NCBI GenBank assembly: GCA_943736015.1
Contig: OX031062.1
Span: 32,213,462-32,277,461 of the forward strand
DNA from: Tridacna crocea
Lineage: Eukaryota > Mollusca > Bivalvia > Cardiida > Cardiidae
DNA length: 64,000 nt
Direction of reading: 5' to 3'
Positions 40,681 through 51,936 of the stretch are shown here, piece by piece (the stretch's first letter is position 1; each line of letters opens with the position of its first letter). The translations under genes were made by a program, and so were the position numbers. The notes below the pieces were generated by a model. The model did not search any database. It saw only the letters and a list, made by a program, of their open reading frames with translations, and was not told the origin of the DNA.

Positions 40681-40903
40681 CTCATTACAAAACGAGAAAA
40701 TTGTTGGCTTGGTCCAAATCGAAAGCATTCACAGACGACAAAATAAAAGTGATTGAAATTTTTGAATTTGTTTGCTGAAGGGTTGAACACACTATGGGAA
40801 ATGGAGAAACTGTTGGTTACCAGCATGTTCTCCATTTCCCACTATGTTTTTTATCAAGGCTTCCTTCTCAGGGTCGTCAAAAGTAGGGATTGTTTTGTAA
40901 TGG
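40681..40903 (+). mobile_element. TTAA-MITE subfamily A
   Basis: Left TTAA 40677-40680; right TTGA. The hairpin has changed in both arms (CACTATGGGAAATGGAG / CTCCATTTCCCACTATG-like). Confidence 0.75.

Positions 40904-40949
40904 GTTGAGCCACATTTAAAAAGTCTACAAATGACCAAAAGCTCTGGAT

Positions 40950-41075
40950 AATTTGGTTTTATCCCTTCGATCATTCAAGAGGGGTAAGGAGTGATATCGC
41001 TTGATAGTAGGATGCATGATTGCTAGGGAGAGAAACATGTAAATACATCAAATAGAATTGAAGTTGTACTCGTAT
40950..41075 (-). repeat. Small fragment of the 2-kb block
   Basis: GGATGCATGATTGCTAGG then AGAGAAACATGTAAATACAT matches the inverse of the block's ATGTATTTACATGG ... CATCATGCATCC segment. Confidence 0.45.

Positions 41076-41399
41076 TACATCAGATAATTATGACGTAATC
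41101 ATACAGACTTGGATACTAATCCTGCTTATCGACGGTATTGATTGTGCTACATTGGGCCTATTCGCTCCTCCACTGAAAACACCTAGAGTGGGCTATGAAG
41201 CCCGTTAAGGAAATGTAACCAGAAATATTTTTCTTACACGTGTCTTTCCTTTTTACAAGTGATTTATCACTTATTGACGTAGTTATCTGGGTGATAAATT
41301 ATTTTTGAAATTTGTTAGAATACATGTAGCTTCCTGAAAAACTACCGTGGCTTATCTTGTACTGTCACATTTTATTGAGTAATAAGGGTTGTACATGAC
41076..41399. other. Unassigned stretch
   Basis: Nothing recognised. Confidence 0.3.

Positions 41400-41626
41400 A
41401 GGCAAAATTTTTCACTTCACTTCCCTTTCGTCCCTTGTATAAACGACCTTATAAAAGATTAGTCTTGAAAACGGAGTAGGAAAGTCACCAGCATTTTCTC
41501 CTCTTTCCAATATGTTTTTTTTTTTACGCTATAAAGATAAATCTAATCATATGTGCCAAATTCAAAATTTCCTCTGCAGATGCTTTCAATGTGTAAAAAT
41601 CCAAAATTTTCTTGTCTGACAAAGAG
41400..41626 (-). 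mobile_element. TTAA-MITE subfamily A, degraded
   Basis: Right TTAA 41627-41630. Half of the hairpin is lost (GGAGTAGGAAAGTCACCAGC). Confidence 0.55.

Positions 41627-41739
41627 TTAAGTGGTGAAAGAGAATATATAACCCTTCACATATTAGACTTACCCTGCCAAGTGATTTGAATGAAACATTC
41701 CAGCCGAAAGTAATACCGGTATTTTAAACTTTTTAAAAA

Positions 41740-42055
41740 AAAAACATATCTTCTTATCGGACTGTTTAGATCCAAGATCAGGGCCCGTATTCACCAACCA
41801 TTCTCAAGAACGTTCTTGGTCTTATTCTTCAAGATTTCCTGACTGTGAAAGTAACAGAACGTCTGATTGGCTAAACCATCCGGTTTAGCCAATCTGACGT
41901 TCTGTTACTTTCACATTTGCAAAATTCTGAAGAATAAGCCTAAGAATATTCTCAAGAATGGTTGGTGAATACGGGCCCAGACTGCACGTTCTGTGCAGCC
42001 TGATCTTGATATACGCTGTCCGCTAAAGATCAGTGAATCGCGTTTAGTATCCAAA
41740..42055 (-). mobile_element. 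Composite P element carrying a J insertion, copy 2
   Basis: TTTAGATCCAAGATCA | J | GACTGCACGTTCTGTGCAGC then CTGATCTTGATATACGC. It is the inverse arrangement of 10140-10450. Confidence 0.7.
41777..41979. mobile_element. J-family palindromic element
   Basis: Ends GGGCCCGTATTCACCAACCA and inverse; nearly perfect hairpin CTGATTGGCTAAACCATCCG / GTTTAGCCAATCTGACG. Confidence 0.8.

Positions 42056-42189
42056 GGATTAATTACGAGAAACTGTGGGTTTTCCTAGCCAACAGGGTTG
42101 GCAATAAAGCATGTATACATGACGTGTTTTACTATTTATAATGTGGGCTGGTCGCTGGTTTCTGAGTAGATTTAATTAATTACTTTCCT

Positions 42190-42400
42190 TTTTCCGAGCA
42201 GGCTGACCTGGGCCGAAACTTTTTTTCTTTTTTTGTCATTTTTCTGCATGTCAAAGGACCACTGTACCTCACTATTCAGTGGTTCGCGAAAGGAAATTGG
42301 TTCTATGGATATATAAATATGTAATAATGACGTGCGTAGTCTCTTGGAGATGTATTAAACCCCCTTTTGGCAGAGCATGGTTCGTAAATAAAAACCACAA
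42190..42400. mobile_element. D-family half element
   Basis: Right half only: GAGCAGGCTGACCTGGGCCG, TCAAAGGACCACTGTACC, and GGCAGAGCATGGTTCG. Confidence 0.6.

Positions 42401-42504
42401 ACTCGCAAATAATTTATGACATACTGCACGCAACTATTTATCTTTTATTCTCGATTATTTTAACTGTTTAATGATTCATAACGAGGAATGTTAAGTCTGT
42501 GACT

Positions 42505-42570
42505 GGTGTGTCACATGTATGAATTGTATTATGGGCCGAAGGCCTTTGATTATTAGTCTAATTAATAAAA
42505..42570 (+). mobile_element. Possible LINE 3' end
   Basis: TATTATGGGCCGAAGGCCTT then TAATTAATAAAAAC. Confidence 0.3.

Positions 42571-42632
42571 ACAGTGATACATAAAGATATTTTCGTTTGC
42601 TTTTATTTCAGCTCAGAATTCATTCAAGTTTA

Positions 42633-42859
42633 ACAAACGACAAAATTTGGAACTGGTCCAAATTGAAAGTACATTTTTTTACTTGCGACGACAAAATCAG
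42701 TGTGTCTGAAATGATGAAATTTGCCCATGGAAGGACAGAAAACATTGTCGGGGAAAAGGAGAAAATGCTGGTTACTAGCATTTTCTCCTTTTCCCCACAA
42801 TGTTTTCAAAAACTGTTTTTAACCACGGCCGCTAAAACACGGTGTTGTTAGGTAAAGGC
42633..42859 (+). mobile_element. TTAA-MITE subfamily A, complete
   Basis: TTAA at 42629-42632 and 42860-42863. The left end is shortened: TTAACAAACGAC with the CTCTTTAC part missing. Confidence 0.8.

Positions 42860-42955
42860 TTAAAATTAATACTCTTTTGCTAATCAGTTTTTACCGGTAT
42901 ATTGATAAAATATACGTCTTGCCTCAGTTACACACTCAATCCATTACAGAGTTAA

Positions 42956-43163
42956 CCCTTACTCATTTCTACGCATTGCTTGTAGGAGTTTTGGAAAACA
43001 TTGTGGCAAAGGGTGAAATTGCTCGTGACGAGCAATTTCACCTTTTGCCACAATGTTTTCTATGCTATCAAAAGGTCTCATATAGCCATAAAAAACGGCT
43101 TCATCCTTGCTGTTATTTAAGGTCAATTACAGATACCATAGAAATGCCTTGTAGGGTAAAGGG
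42956..43163 (-). mobile_element. TTAA-MITE subfamily B, complete
   Basis: TTAA at 42952-42955 and 43164-43167. Missing ~12 bases after CCCTTACT compared with the copy at 5024. Confidence 0.85.

Positions 43164-43182
43164 TTAATCTCTTTTTTTGCGC

Positions 43183-43392
43183 GGGGGGGGGGATACCCTG
43201 GTGTAAAAAGTTGTAAAAAAGATATTGTGGGAGAAGCAGAACAAACGTGCTTGTAGCCAGTATTGACTTCTCTTACATAAATATTTTCTGCCTTTACAAA
43301 GACAAAGTCCATCGTTTGACACATATTTCTTCAGCCGTCTGCATACGCTTTCAGTTTGGGCTGGTCTTTAATTGTATAGCTTTGTACAGGGT
43183..43392 (-). mobile_element. TTAA-MITE, old diverged copy
   Basis: AGATATTGTGGGAGAAGCAG and TCTGCATACGCTTTCAGTTT preserve the layout. The right end is near GGGTTAAC at 43390. Confidence 0.5.

Positions 43393-43631
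43393 TAACTCTG
43401 GCAGACGATTTTTTTTTTTTAATTTCTATATTTCAAAGTGCAGCTTTTTTGAAAACAATTACTATTGTTCCGGAAGAATAACCAAATTATAACGAGCCAC
43501 AAAGAGTTCCATAAATATGAGTAATTCAAAGATTAAAGATCAAGTAATTTGAGTATCGATGTTTTACAAATGGGAGTTTTACAAAATAAAATCGTCTGCA
43601 ACATTTTCTTTTTGAAGAGGCCATGAGTCAT
43393..43631. other. Unassigned gap
   Basis: Nothing recognised. Confidence 0.3.

Positions 43632-43863
43632 TAAACCTTTACCACACATTTTCGAGTTTTAACAATCCTGAGGAAAGAGGCCTTGGAAAATATTGCAGGG
43701 AAAAGACAAAATCCTGGTAACAAGCATGTTCTCCTTTTCCTACAATGATTTTTACCCTTTCAAAAAGCAAACTGTATAGTTTTTGAGTAACCTTGTCGTC
43801 TACAGATGCTTTCAGTTTAGACAAGTCAAGACAAGCCAAGAATTTCTCTTTCGGTAAAGGACT
43632..43863 (-). mobile_element. TTAA-MITE subfamily A, diverged
   Basis: Left TTAA about 43631-43634. 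Hairpin drifted in both arms (GGGAAAAGACAAAATCC). Confidence 0.65.

Positions 43864-43957
43864 CTCGGTTTCATTGACCGCGCCCCAGCTTTATTTCTTC
43901 CTGAACCGTAGATTAGACACCGTTTGAACATGATTTTTCGTTTAAGAAAAGCTTTTA

Positions 43958-44010
43958 ACCCTTTCCCAAACGATAAACTTTTGGACTAGACCAAACTGAA
44001 ATGTTTATTC
43958..44010 (+). mobile_element. TTAA-MITE left-end fragment
   Basis: TTAACCCTTTCCCAAACGAT then GACCAAACTGAAATG, then unrelated sequence. Confidence 0.5.

Positions 44011-44300
44011 CCCGAACGCCTACTCCCATAAAATAACATAGGGTGTGAAATGGGGATTAGGGGGGTCTACTTGGGGTATAGTTATGATGATACACTACAG
44101 GTAAATAACATCTATTTAAAACTGAAAATTAATTCATTTAATTTCATTTAACTTTATTCATAAGAAGAATTAAAAAAAAATGGTTTTAGCCAGTCACTGC
44201 TCAATATGAGCAACGACTACATTATCATACTGATTTCTTCTTAATGGAAATTAATTATTTATAACTGTATTTTCTTTTTTCAAATTGATTGAGATATATG
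44011..44300. other. Unassigned AT-rich stretch
   Basis: CACTGCTCAATATGAGCAAC near 44195 is a small inverted repeat resembling the B hairpin core. Confidence 0.3.

Positions 44301-44301
44301 C

Positions 44302-44520
44302 TTTATAGCATAGGGACAGCATTATAAGAAAACAGTGTGACAAGGAAGTCATGGCTGTTGTAAGCAATAAATGTTTTATAGTAGAGGGATAGCATTGTAA
44401 GAAAACAGTGTAACAAGGAAGTCATGGCTGTTATAAGCAATAAATGTTTTATAGTATAGGGATAGCATTGTAAGAAAACAGTGTAACAAGGAAGTCATGG
44501 CTGTTATAAGCAATAAATAC
44302..44520 (+). repeat. 73-bp tandem repeat, three units
   Basis: Units start at 44302, 44375 and 44448 (TTTATAG). Each contains AGAAAACAGTGT(G/A)ACAAGG then AAGTCATGGCTGTT. Units 2 and 3 are nearly identical; unit 1 is older. Confidence 0.85.

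Positions 44521-44910
44521 TCATCATCCTGTTTAAATTTCAAATGAATGAATGATTGAATTTATTCCTCTTTCAACAAAATGGAGCATACAAAGTACGA
44601 AAAGAAAACAATGTGACAAAAAAAAATTGCTCTTATGAGTAATAGTTACTGCCAGGTTGTTTCCTTTTTAACTCGTTACGAAACGGTATGATTTAAGATT
44701 TGTTCAAAGGAGTGTAAAAAGTAACAATGTGACAAATGAGAACATATCTCAGTATGAGCAATTAGTTCTTTATCATGCAGATTTCCATTCAAGGAAAATT
44801 GTACAACATATAGATTTAAACAACGTGACAAAGAAAGTAATTTGGCCATGATTTAGTTCTTTAGTTCTTTACCAAACAGCACAGCATCAGTTTTATTAAA
44901 AGTTTATCTT
44521..44910. other. Decayed repeat region
   Basis: Several GAAAACAATGTGACAAA-like and TATGAGCAATTAGTT pieces suggest old relatives of the TTAA-MITE hairpin, too eroded to bound. Confidence 0.35.

Positions 44911-45235
44911 ATTTGTTTCAACTCTCCACCAGTCCACAAAATTTAGATTTGTTCCATTTGAAATCATTTGCAGACAAGTTGATGCTAATTCAAATGATTC
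45001 AATCATCAAGTTTAGAAAACATCGAAGAGAAGGGAGATTTTTGTTTCTTTCTTTTTCCTACAATGTTATCAAAAGGTTTTCTCTTCAGAAAATTCAAGTC
45101 ACAGTTAATCAAACATCAAAGCTCATTAAATGGAATTATCCATAAAGGTTTAGAAAACAGTGATGACCCAGGAGAAAATGGTTTTATCTCCTTTTCCCAT
45201 GATGTTTTCAAACGGCTTTTAAGACAATTATAATT
44911..45235 (+). mobile_element. Diverged TTAA-MITE relics
   Basis: CCATTTGAAATCATTTGCAG and GTTTAGAAAACATCGAAGAG, then a second hairpin-like piece near 45150-45215 (GGTTTAGAAAACAGTGATG / CATGATGTTTTCAAACGG). Confidence 0.45.

Positions 45236-45299
45236 ATCAGTGCCCCTCAGTAGGCCCCGTAATCCCCCCTCCTAGATAGGTGTTAATTAAATCTGGTAG

Positions 45300-45474
45300 G
45301 CGTTCAGAGAACACACCAACTGAAAGCATTTGCAAACGACAATTCAGCTTTTGCTGAAAAGATGATTTCTGTCTATGATAGGTTAGAAAACATTGTGGGA
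45401 AAAGGAGAAAATGCTGGTTACCAGCATTTTCTCATTTTCCCTCAATGTTTTCAAAAGGCTACTTTTGGGAAAGG
45300..45474 (+). mobile_element. TTAA-MITE subfamily A, truncated ends
   Basis: Hairpin intact (45386-45452). The right end jumps from AAAAGGCTAC to TTTTGGGAAAGGGTTAA, a deletion of about 20 bases. Confidence 0.65.

Positions 45475-45807
45475 GTTAAACCAAAGTGAAAGTAGAAAAG
45501 CGGGTTTTAAAATTTTCCTTTTATGGGAGAAATATTTTTTAGAAGTTTAAGAGGCCGTCTATAATGCTTTTTTTCAAAAAAACAGCATGAAAAATAAAGT
45601 TCAAGGAGTGCAAAATTTCGAACTAGTTTACATGAAACCTTTCTTGTCTTTGTGGGTTTTTTTAAACATGATTTCCCGAAATTCTGATCTGACATCCAAC
45701 AATTTGCTTTATTTTGTCGAAAAAGAAACCAAGTCCGAAAACCACTAGTTTCACTTTGCGCTTGAACAATCGAAGAGAAGTCCAGGATCAAGTCGTTCCT
45801 AAAATTA
45475..45807. 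other. Unassigned stretch
   Basis: Nothing recognised. Confidence 0.3.

Positions 45808-46010
45808 TACGCTGCGCCACTCGTGAAAATATTACCGATGATGTTCACTCGATGAAATAAATTTCGATCTTTCACCGAAAAAAAAGACAAATATCCTCTA
45901 TTTATTTCATCTCGTGAACACCATCGGTAATATTTTCACGATTTTCATTCGATGAAATAATTTTCGATCTTTCGATCTTTCACCGAAAAAGAAATATCCT
46001 CTATTAATTC
45808..46010. mobile_element. E-family heads in opposite orientation
   Basis: Two palindromic heads abut (GATGTTCACTCGATGAAATA and ATTTCATCTCGTGAACACC), with no body and a duplicated TTTCGATC. Confidence 0.6.

Positions 46011-46144
46011 GAATATGACCGTGAACAACACAGCGTAACAAAAGCGTTATTCTACGTTATTCTATACAGACTGACCTCATTCTTTATAGAGTGACGTCAT
46101 TCTATGTTATTCTGTGGAAAAAATCTGCATCCATGTTTTTTACT

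Positions 46145-46650
46145 CTTTGTAGATCTATTAACTTGTTATGTTAGAATCGAAATACTATTAATCTTCTATC
46201 AATCGCGGTTTATCGGTCAATAAAACACGATGTGAGTTGTGAGGCATAACGAATAAACCACTTTGGGCCCTTCGTGGATTATTTATTGTAGATCTAGCTC
46301 ATAACTCACAACTGTGGTTTATTGAATTATAAACCACGATAGAAAGAAAATTATTTCTTAAATAAACTACACTTGTGAGTTGCTCAGGCACAATAAATAA
46401 TCCACTAAGGAGATAGCCTGAAATAATTTTCATTCTATCGTGGTTTATCGGACAATAAAACACGATGTGAGTTATGAGGCGAGATGAACAAACCACTTGG
46501 GCTATCCCTCACGTGGATTATCTATTGTACCTCATAACTCACAACTGTGGTTTATCGAACGATAAGCCACGGTAAAAAGAAGATTGTTTGAAGAAATAAT
46601 CTTCTTTTTATCGTGGTTTATCGTTCAGTAAACCACTGTTGTGAGTTACC
46145..46650. mobile_element. F-family cluster
   Basis: At least three successive F arms (ATCGCGGTTTATCGGTCAAT, TATAAACCACGATAGAAAG, TATCGTGGTTTATCGGACAA, CGATAAGCCACGGTAAAAAG). 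Confidence 0.6.

Positions 46651-46944
46651 TCACTTTTCTTTTTAAAATTGGAATTATTTTGAAACTCAAGTTCTCCTTT
46701 CTTGTCTTATTTTGACCATTGACATTGTATATCTTCACCCTATTAGTAGAGTCATTCTAGATATGGCTTAAATTTTACACAAAATGAACAAGGGGGATCA
46801 CTCTGTTTGATCTGTGATAGTGTCACACCCCTGCTGTTCGCTACATATAAAATGATAAGAAAAATTGGTAATTTCGACTCTTTGCTTTAGTGTCTTTGTC
46901 CATCAAAACTATGTTCCAGTGAAGAAACAAAAAGGTGGAAGATA
46651..46944. other. Unassigned gap
   Basis: Nothing recognised. Confidence 0.3.

Positions 46945-47365
46945 TAGAGGATGAAAGATCGAAATTTATTTCATCGAGTGAACATCATCGGTAATGTTTT
47001 CACGAGTGGCTGCCACGAGTGGCGCAGCCACGAGTGGAAATACTAACGATGGTGTTCACGAGACGAAAAACAAATATTCTATTTATTTTATGCTTTTAAC
47101 CCTTTCTGAGAGAAGTTTTATCAAAATCCAGAATAGTATTTTTCAGTTATTCCCCGTGGCGTACCCATTCCGCATAACAACGCATTACAATATTACGTCA
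47201 AGCGCGAGAAATGTAAGGTAAATGATGTCATATTTACATCTCAGTTGTGAGGCACGCACAAATTACCCAGGTAAATAGGAACTAAAAATGGTATTCTTAC
47301 TGGTCGTACCCGTGGAATATCGATAAATATTTCCACTGCTATTTCTACGGGAAGGGATGAAATAA
46945..47365 (+). mobile_element. E-family element, copy 5
   Basis: The head has an extra GAGTGGCTGCCAC repeat. The CRE-like site is mutated to ATGATGTCAT (47222). Confidence 0.7.

Positions 47366-47399
47366 AATACCAATTTGACTGTTAGCATTTGTTACTTTT

Positions 47400-47890
47400 T
47401 ATGCTCCCCGAAGGGCGAGCATATAGTTGCCGCTTCGTCTGTCCGTCCGTCTGTCCGACCGTCCGTCCTTCCGTCCGTCTGTCCGTCCGTCCGTCCAAAG
47501 CCATTTCTACACAACCCCTGGACCAAATTGGATAAAACTTCATATATGAACTCCTTAGGGTAAGGTACCGACGTGTCTTTCCCGGTTTATCCATTTGACC
47601 CCATGTCATGGAAAAAAGGGGCTTAATGCAAAATTGCATTTTTTACTAATATCTCATTCAATTTTTGTCAAAATTTCATGAAACTTCATGGTTATATTCT
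47701 TTATGGAAAGATTCAGCATGTGCTCTTGCTATTTTTAATCTAGGGGTTTTCAAAGCTGACGTTCTGTCAAAACTTCGTGAAATTTCAAATCTGAACTTGT
47801 TGGAACGTTGCCCAGGTACCTCTCTTCCGGTTTCTCAATTTCAGCCTGCGTCACGGAAAAAGGGGGCTTCATGTAAAAAATTGTTTTATG
47400..47890 (+). mobile_element. Repeat starting GCTCCCCGAAGGGCGAGC
   Basis: A terminal hairpin GCTCCCCGAAGGGCGAGC is followed by a (CCGT)n-like CTGTCCGTCCGTCTGTCCG tract and CATTTCTACACAACCCCTGG. Two internal GGAAAAA(A)GGGGCTT segments about 240 bases apart (47608, 47857) suggest two units. The layout resembles the tandem-repeat elements but the sequence differs. Confidence 0.55.

Positions 47891-48879
47891 TAATATTTAC
47901 TACATGACTGCTCAAAATTTTATGAAATTTCGAATTTTTAATTATTATTAAAAAATTCCACAAATCACACACCAGTTGTTTTTATTTCAATGATGCAATA
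48001 TTGTCTTATGGGAAAAGAGGGCTTAAGAAATTCTGCGAAAAAAATTACTTGTCTGGTTGCACACCACGTTTAAATATTAGAAACACATTTTAATAGACAT
48101 GTTCTTCCATTTGGTCCGATAAATCGGTGCAGAACATGGCATTGGTTCCATTTTTTTTTTAAATGGGACCAAAGATTAGAAACAGCTCAGAGGTGTTGTC
48201 ACCTGATGGTGTCACAACACACGAAATGCTTCCGGATAGTAATGACCCAATAGTAGTCTTTGTAAATTAAAGGTAACGCAGTTCTGATAGATTTTTCTTT
48301 TTAAATGGACGGAAAGGTTTCAATGTCTTGTTTCAAATTTGAGGTAAAACTACTTTTGAGTTCTTATACTCGGAAACTGTTTTTACCTTTTTAATTTGGT
48401 GCGACTCCAATTTTCCTATAACGTTTAGAGTGTAGGTGTGTTTGGTATTTGATAGTACAAAGGGTAACACGGAGAAGCTTTTTAAGCTGGCAATTAATTA
48501 TCATTCAAAGATAAAAAAAAAAAAGATTATTAGCATTTTCTCGATTTTTATTTCACTCAGTATTTATTTATTTATTTATTTATTTATTCATTCTGATTTT
48601 AGCCTATTCTTAGCTGTCAGCATGACATTTTTGGGGGTAACACAACTCGAAAAGTCTACATGTATATACGATATCATACATAAAATCGCAAATTGAAATA
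48701 ATCAATTTTTAGGTTCATGGTTCGACTGCATTAAATCAGTTTAATATTTAAGTATAAAGTCAACGGTACTTAGGTCTATTTAAACGATTTTCAAATGCCA
48801 ACATTACAACAATTCAGTATAATTGCATCGTTTAAGTATAATAATGAAAAGAGTGTTGTATTTCAAAAAGGGAGTTTTA
47891..48879. other. Unassigned stretch with a (TTTA)n run
   Basis: ATTTATTTATTTATTTATTT at 48565-48590. GAAAAGAGGGCTTAAGAAAT near 48014 may be another unit of the preceding repeat. Nothing else recognised over nearly 1 kb. Confidence 0.35.

Positions 48880-49135
48880 AGCCATACTCTATTAAAATGG
48901 GGCCTAATACATCTGCAAAAAGTGTCGGCCCAGGTTAGCCTGCGCAGACTGCGCAGGCTGACCTGGGCCGACACTTCTTGCTATCGGTCAATTTTCTGCA
49001 TGTCAAAGGACCACTCTACCTTATGATTAAGTCGCTTGTTTGACAAAGTGGATTGTATGTATCCCTGACGGTGCAATGTCTCGCTTGGTACAGTGCATTA
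49101 CGGAGAAACATTAATCCCCCCTTGCTAGAGCAATA
48880..49135. mobile_element. D-family element
   Basis: Nearly perfect central palindrome GTGTCGGCCCAGGTTAGCC / GGCTGACCTGGGCCGACAC around TGCGCAGACTGCGCA. Ends TAAGCCATACTCTATTAAAA and TTGCTAGAGCAATAGTCA. Confidence 0.75.

Positions 49136-49206
49136 GTCATTTTTTTTTTAAACACGTATAATTATCTTGCACATACAAGTCATACAGAGAAGAAAGGACA
49201 TAATTA

Positions 49207-49468
49207 TGTGACGCATCACGCAGAAAGGGACCCTCTGGGAACTGCGAAAAGTGTCAACCCTGGTCACACTGCACGAATTGCGCAGACTGACCAGGGTTGA
49301 CACTTTTCGCTTTGATGACATTTTCTATATGAAAAGTGGTCATTTTACATTGTTATACAATTATTTTTGAATTAATCAACTTGAACTGACTTACACTATC
49401 GTTGATCTGTTTTTATCTAATTGATGTACAGAATTCCCAGATGGTCCCCTTTTTGCGTGATGGGTCAT
49207..49468 (+). mobile_element. 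M-family element, copy 2
   Basis: TGTGACGCATCACGCAGAAA / TTTTTGCGTGATGGGTCATA ends and GTCAACCCTGGTCACACTGC palindrome. Confidence 0.75.

Positions 49469-49755
49469 ATACGCCTTTTCTTATCATTTATATCCTTTTG
49501 GTAATATGCATTATGGGAAAAAATCATAGTAACAATACTTTTCACTACTATCTTGGGAAAAGAAGCCTAAATTTTGTGGAGGTAAGTGTATAAAAAATTG
49601 TGCTTGAGTTCCTTTTCCAAAAAAATGCACTTTCTATTATCAGAACTCTTCTACTTTTCTCCGACTGTTTTATTTTTGCTAGAAATTAGTAGACTATGTG
49701 GGTTGTGAAGTGGAACTATTTTGTATACAGTAACAATTTGATTTACGACCGTGCG
49469..49755. other. Unassigned gap
   Basis: GGAG|GTAAGTG at about 49579 is a consensus donor, but no acceptor-bounded frame precedes it convincingly. Confidence 0.25.

Positions 49756-49759
49756 ATCA

Positions 49760-50112
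49760 ATAGAGGATAATCAACTGGTTGTTTTTGATATGAAAAATAT
49801 CTCACGAGGATGTGTTGTTAGGCGTTGAAGAAACGAGTGCGCAGCACGAGTTTTTTAACGCCTTACGACGCGTCCGAGTGAGATATTTTTCATATCAAAA
49901 ATAACCAGTTGATTATTCTATTTATTATATACCTTATTAACATAATTATTTGTAATTTTGCGTTTGAAAGTCGAAAAAAATGTAGTCGAAAAAAAAAGTA
50001 GTTCCCAAATTACGTCAGGAAGTGAAATTGAAAGTTGATAACGTCACTAGTGATGATATCAAAATTTATTACACTGGGAAATTCCAGGATTTCACTGCTA
50101 GGTATATAATAA
49760..50112 (+). mobile_element. G-family element, single copy
   Basis: Same layout as the dimer at 20875-21571, inverse orientation: ACTGGTTGTTTTTGATATGA palindrome, then GTAATTTTGCGTTTGAAAGT, ending GCTAGGTATATAATA. Confidence 0.75.

Positions 50113-50126
50113 TGAACTCTAATTAA

Positions 50127-50346
50127 CTCATTACCAAACGACAAAATTTTTAGGTTTGTCCAAATCGAAAGCACTTGCAGACGACAAATATAAGTGACTG
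50201 AAAATTTGAAATTTGTTTTGTGAAGGACAGAAAACATTGTGGGAAAAGGAGAAAATGCTGGTTACCAGCATTTTCTCCTTTTCCCACAATGTTTTCTAAA
50301 GGCTTCTTTCTCAGAATAGTCAAAAGTAGGGACTGTGTGGTGATGG
50127..50346 (+). mobile_element. TTAA-MITE subfamily A
   Basis: Left TTAA 50123-50126; right end GGTGATGGG followed by TAAA. Perfect hairpin. Confidence 0.85.

Positions 50347-50404
50347 GTAAACCGAATTATTTCGACTTGCACACAACATTTTTCTCTTTGCAGCAGATCA
50401 GCGT

Positions 50405-50567
50405 TTAAAACATTGTGGCACAAGAAAAACACGTTCCTACGGATTTTCCTCATTTTCCCTATTCTTCCCTATAAAAAAAAAATAACACCATCTGAACCAC
50501 ATTGAAATTATCATCTGCAAATGCGTTCAATTTGGGCGAGGTCAAAATTTAGTGTTCTCGTAAAGAG
50405..50567 (-). mobile_element. TTAA-MITE half copy
   Basis: Hairpin badly eroded; end TTCTCGTAAAGAG meets TTAA 50568-50571. 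Confidence 0.55.

Positions 50568-50571
50568 TTAA

Positions 50572-50792
50572 CCCTTTACCACACAATGACGTCTTTTGAC
50601 TACCCTGTTGAAGACGTCTTTTGAAAACCCTGTGGGAAAAGGAGAAAATGCTGGTCACCAGTATTTTCTCCTGTTTTCCACAAAATTTTCTACCCCTTCA
50701 AAGAAAAATGTACCATTGGAGCCAGTATGAAATTGTTGTCTGCAAATGCTTTCAATTTGGACAAGGCTTAAATGTTGTCGTCTGGTAAAGAG
50572..50792 (-). mobile_element. TTAA-MITE subfamily A, complete
   Basis: TTAA at 50568-50571 (shared) and 50793-50796. Stem reads CCTGTGGG against CCACAAAAT, so unpaired. Confidence 0.8.

Positions 50793-50796
50793 TTAA

Positions 50797-51006
50797 ATGA
50801 TCGAATCATGATTTATGGCATGTTTATATTTTTGTACTGTCATGATAATTGCATTTTCTTCAATGACAATTTTCTAATTATAAAGAAAAACATATTGAAT
50901 ACCTCTAGCGATTGAAATACGAGTATAGTTGTCAAACCCAACTCATCAAGTTTATATACTGAAACTTCGTTAATTTATTTATTTTGGAAGTTTTTAAGGC
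51001 TCCAAG
50797..51006 (+). promoter_or_regulatory. Putative promoter and 5' UTR of the signal-peptide gene
   Basis: AGTTTATATACTG at about 50949-50961 is a TATA-like box 45-55 bases before the ATG at 51007, leaving a short 5' UTR. The ATG context CCAAGATGG is favourable. No other element recognised. Confidence 0.35.

Positions 51007-51064
51007 ATGGTTCTGCAGAAACTCGCTGGAAGTATTTTCGTTGCTGTTTTGGTTTTATTTTCAG
51007..51064 (+). CDS. Signal-peptide exon of a small secreted or membrane protein
   Basis: ATG 51007. Reads MVLQKLAGSIFVAVLVLFS, a short basic N-region followed by a hydrophobic core: a typical secretory signal start. The donor TCAG|GTAATT follows 51064 in phase 1. The next exon (51841-51900) is also phase 1, giving VMDVGLCSGNDDC across the junction, so cleavage is likely close to that boundary. 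The intron between them is mainly an N-type repeat. I do not recognise the protein. Confidence 0.55.

Positions 51065-51274
51065 GTAATTGATTAGAGTTTCTGAATTAATCTCTCTGTA
51101 TCTGTTCGTTTATCGATAAAAATAATACATGCGCTCTGTTCTGTAAAAAGGGCTCTTAATGCTTCTAGGAAACATATCGACCATTTCTCTACGAAGTGAA
51201 ATGACCAATGGGTCATTTTGTAGGGAGGGTCATTTCTCTGCATTACACCGGCACGACAGTATTGTGTCACTTTT

Positions 51275-51804
51275 AAAGGTGGCCCTTCACATTTTGGGAC
51301 GAAAATTTTATAAAAATACAAAAAAAAGCATCCTTATACATTCAAAGCCTTTTAATTTTCATTCATAAAACCCATGTGGTTGAAAACCATCCGACAACAA
51401 GAAAAAGTAGAGATCTACTACAGCCCAGGTCGACACCGACGGGAAACGCGTCTATTTTTACATGAGCAACTCATTCATTTACATACCGGAAATATAACAG
51501 ATGGAGCTTCAAACATATCGTCCGAAGAAGACATTATGGAAAATAATTACATGTTTGTTATGTTATGGAGTTTAAGTGTCATTAGTCAAGTGCCAGTCAC
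51601 ATAACATTCCCACAATGTTTGTTTTTTTTAATTGTTTTTGGCGGGAAATCTAAAAATAGCTTAAGACGTAGCCTTTTAAGGGAATACCACCAAAACATTT
51701 TTTATTAAGTAATGACGATTTGTATTGTTTTTTCATATAGATTTCAGTGCTATATATATTTTTTTAATTTGGTGAGATGTGAAAAACCTAAATACCCACC
51801 TTTA
51275..51804 (-). repeat. N low-copy repeat, copy 2
   Basis: Inverse of 10803-11095, but longer; an extra stretch (about 51540-51720) separates the AAAATCTAAATACCCACC end. The open frame inside it is part of the repeat. Confidence 0.6.

Positions 51805-51840
51805 ATATGTGCTTATGAAGTACCAATGGTTATATTTCAG

Positions 51841-51900
51841 TAATGGATGTCGGTCTCTGCTCTGGCAATGATGATTGTGATACAGCTTACACTTCAAGAG
51841..51900 (+). CDS. Cys-bearing exon 2 of the signal-peptide gene
   Basis: Acceptor GGTTATATTTCAG ends at 51840, donor AGAG|GTAAGA follows 51900; 60 bases, phase 1-1. 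Encodes (V)MDVGLCSGNDDCDTAYTSR. A C-x(5)-C spacing with acidic residues is seen at the start of EB- and EGF-like modules, but two cysteines are too few to assign. A following exon should supply the rest. One candidate starts after the acceptor AGTTTTTTTTTAG near 52577 (GNCKLITYSA) and runs into a J element. Confidence 0.55.

Positions 51901-51936
51901 GTAAGATATGACGAAATAAAGGGAAATATGCTGCTT

Noticed and set aside
51374..51604. 76-codon open frame
   Set aside because: Part of the N repeat; the copy at 10803-11095 does not keep the frame.
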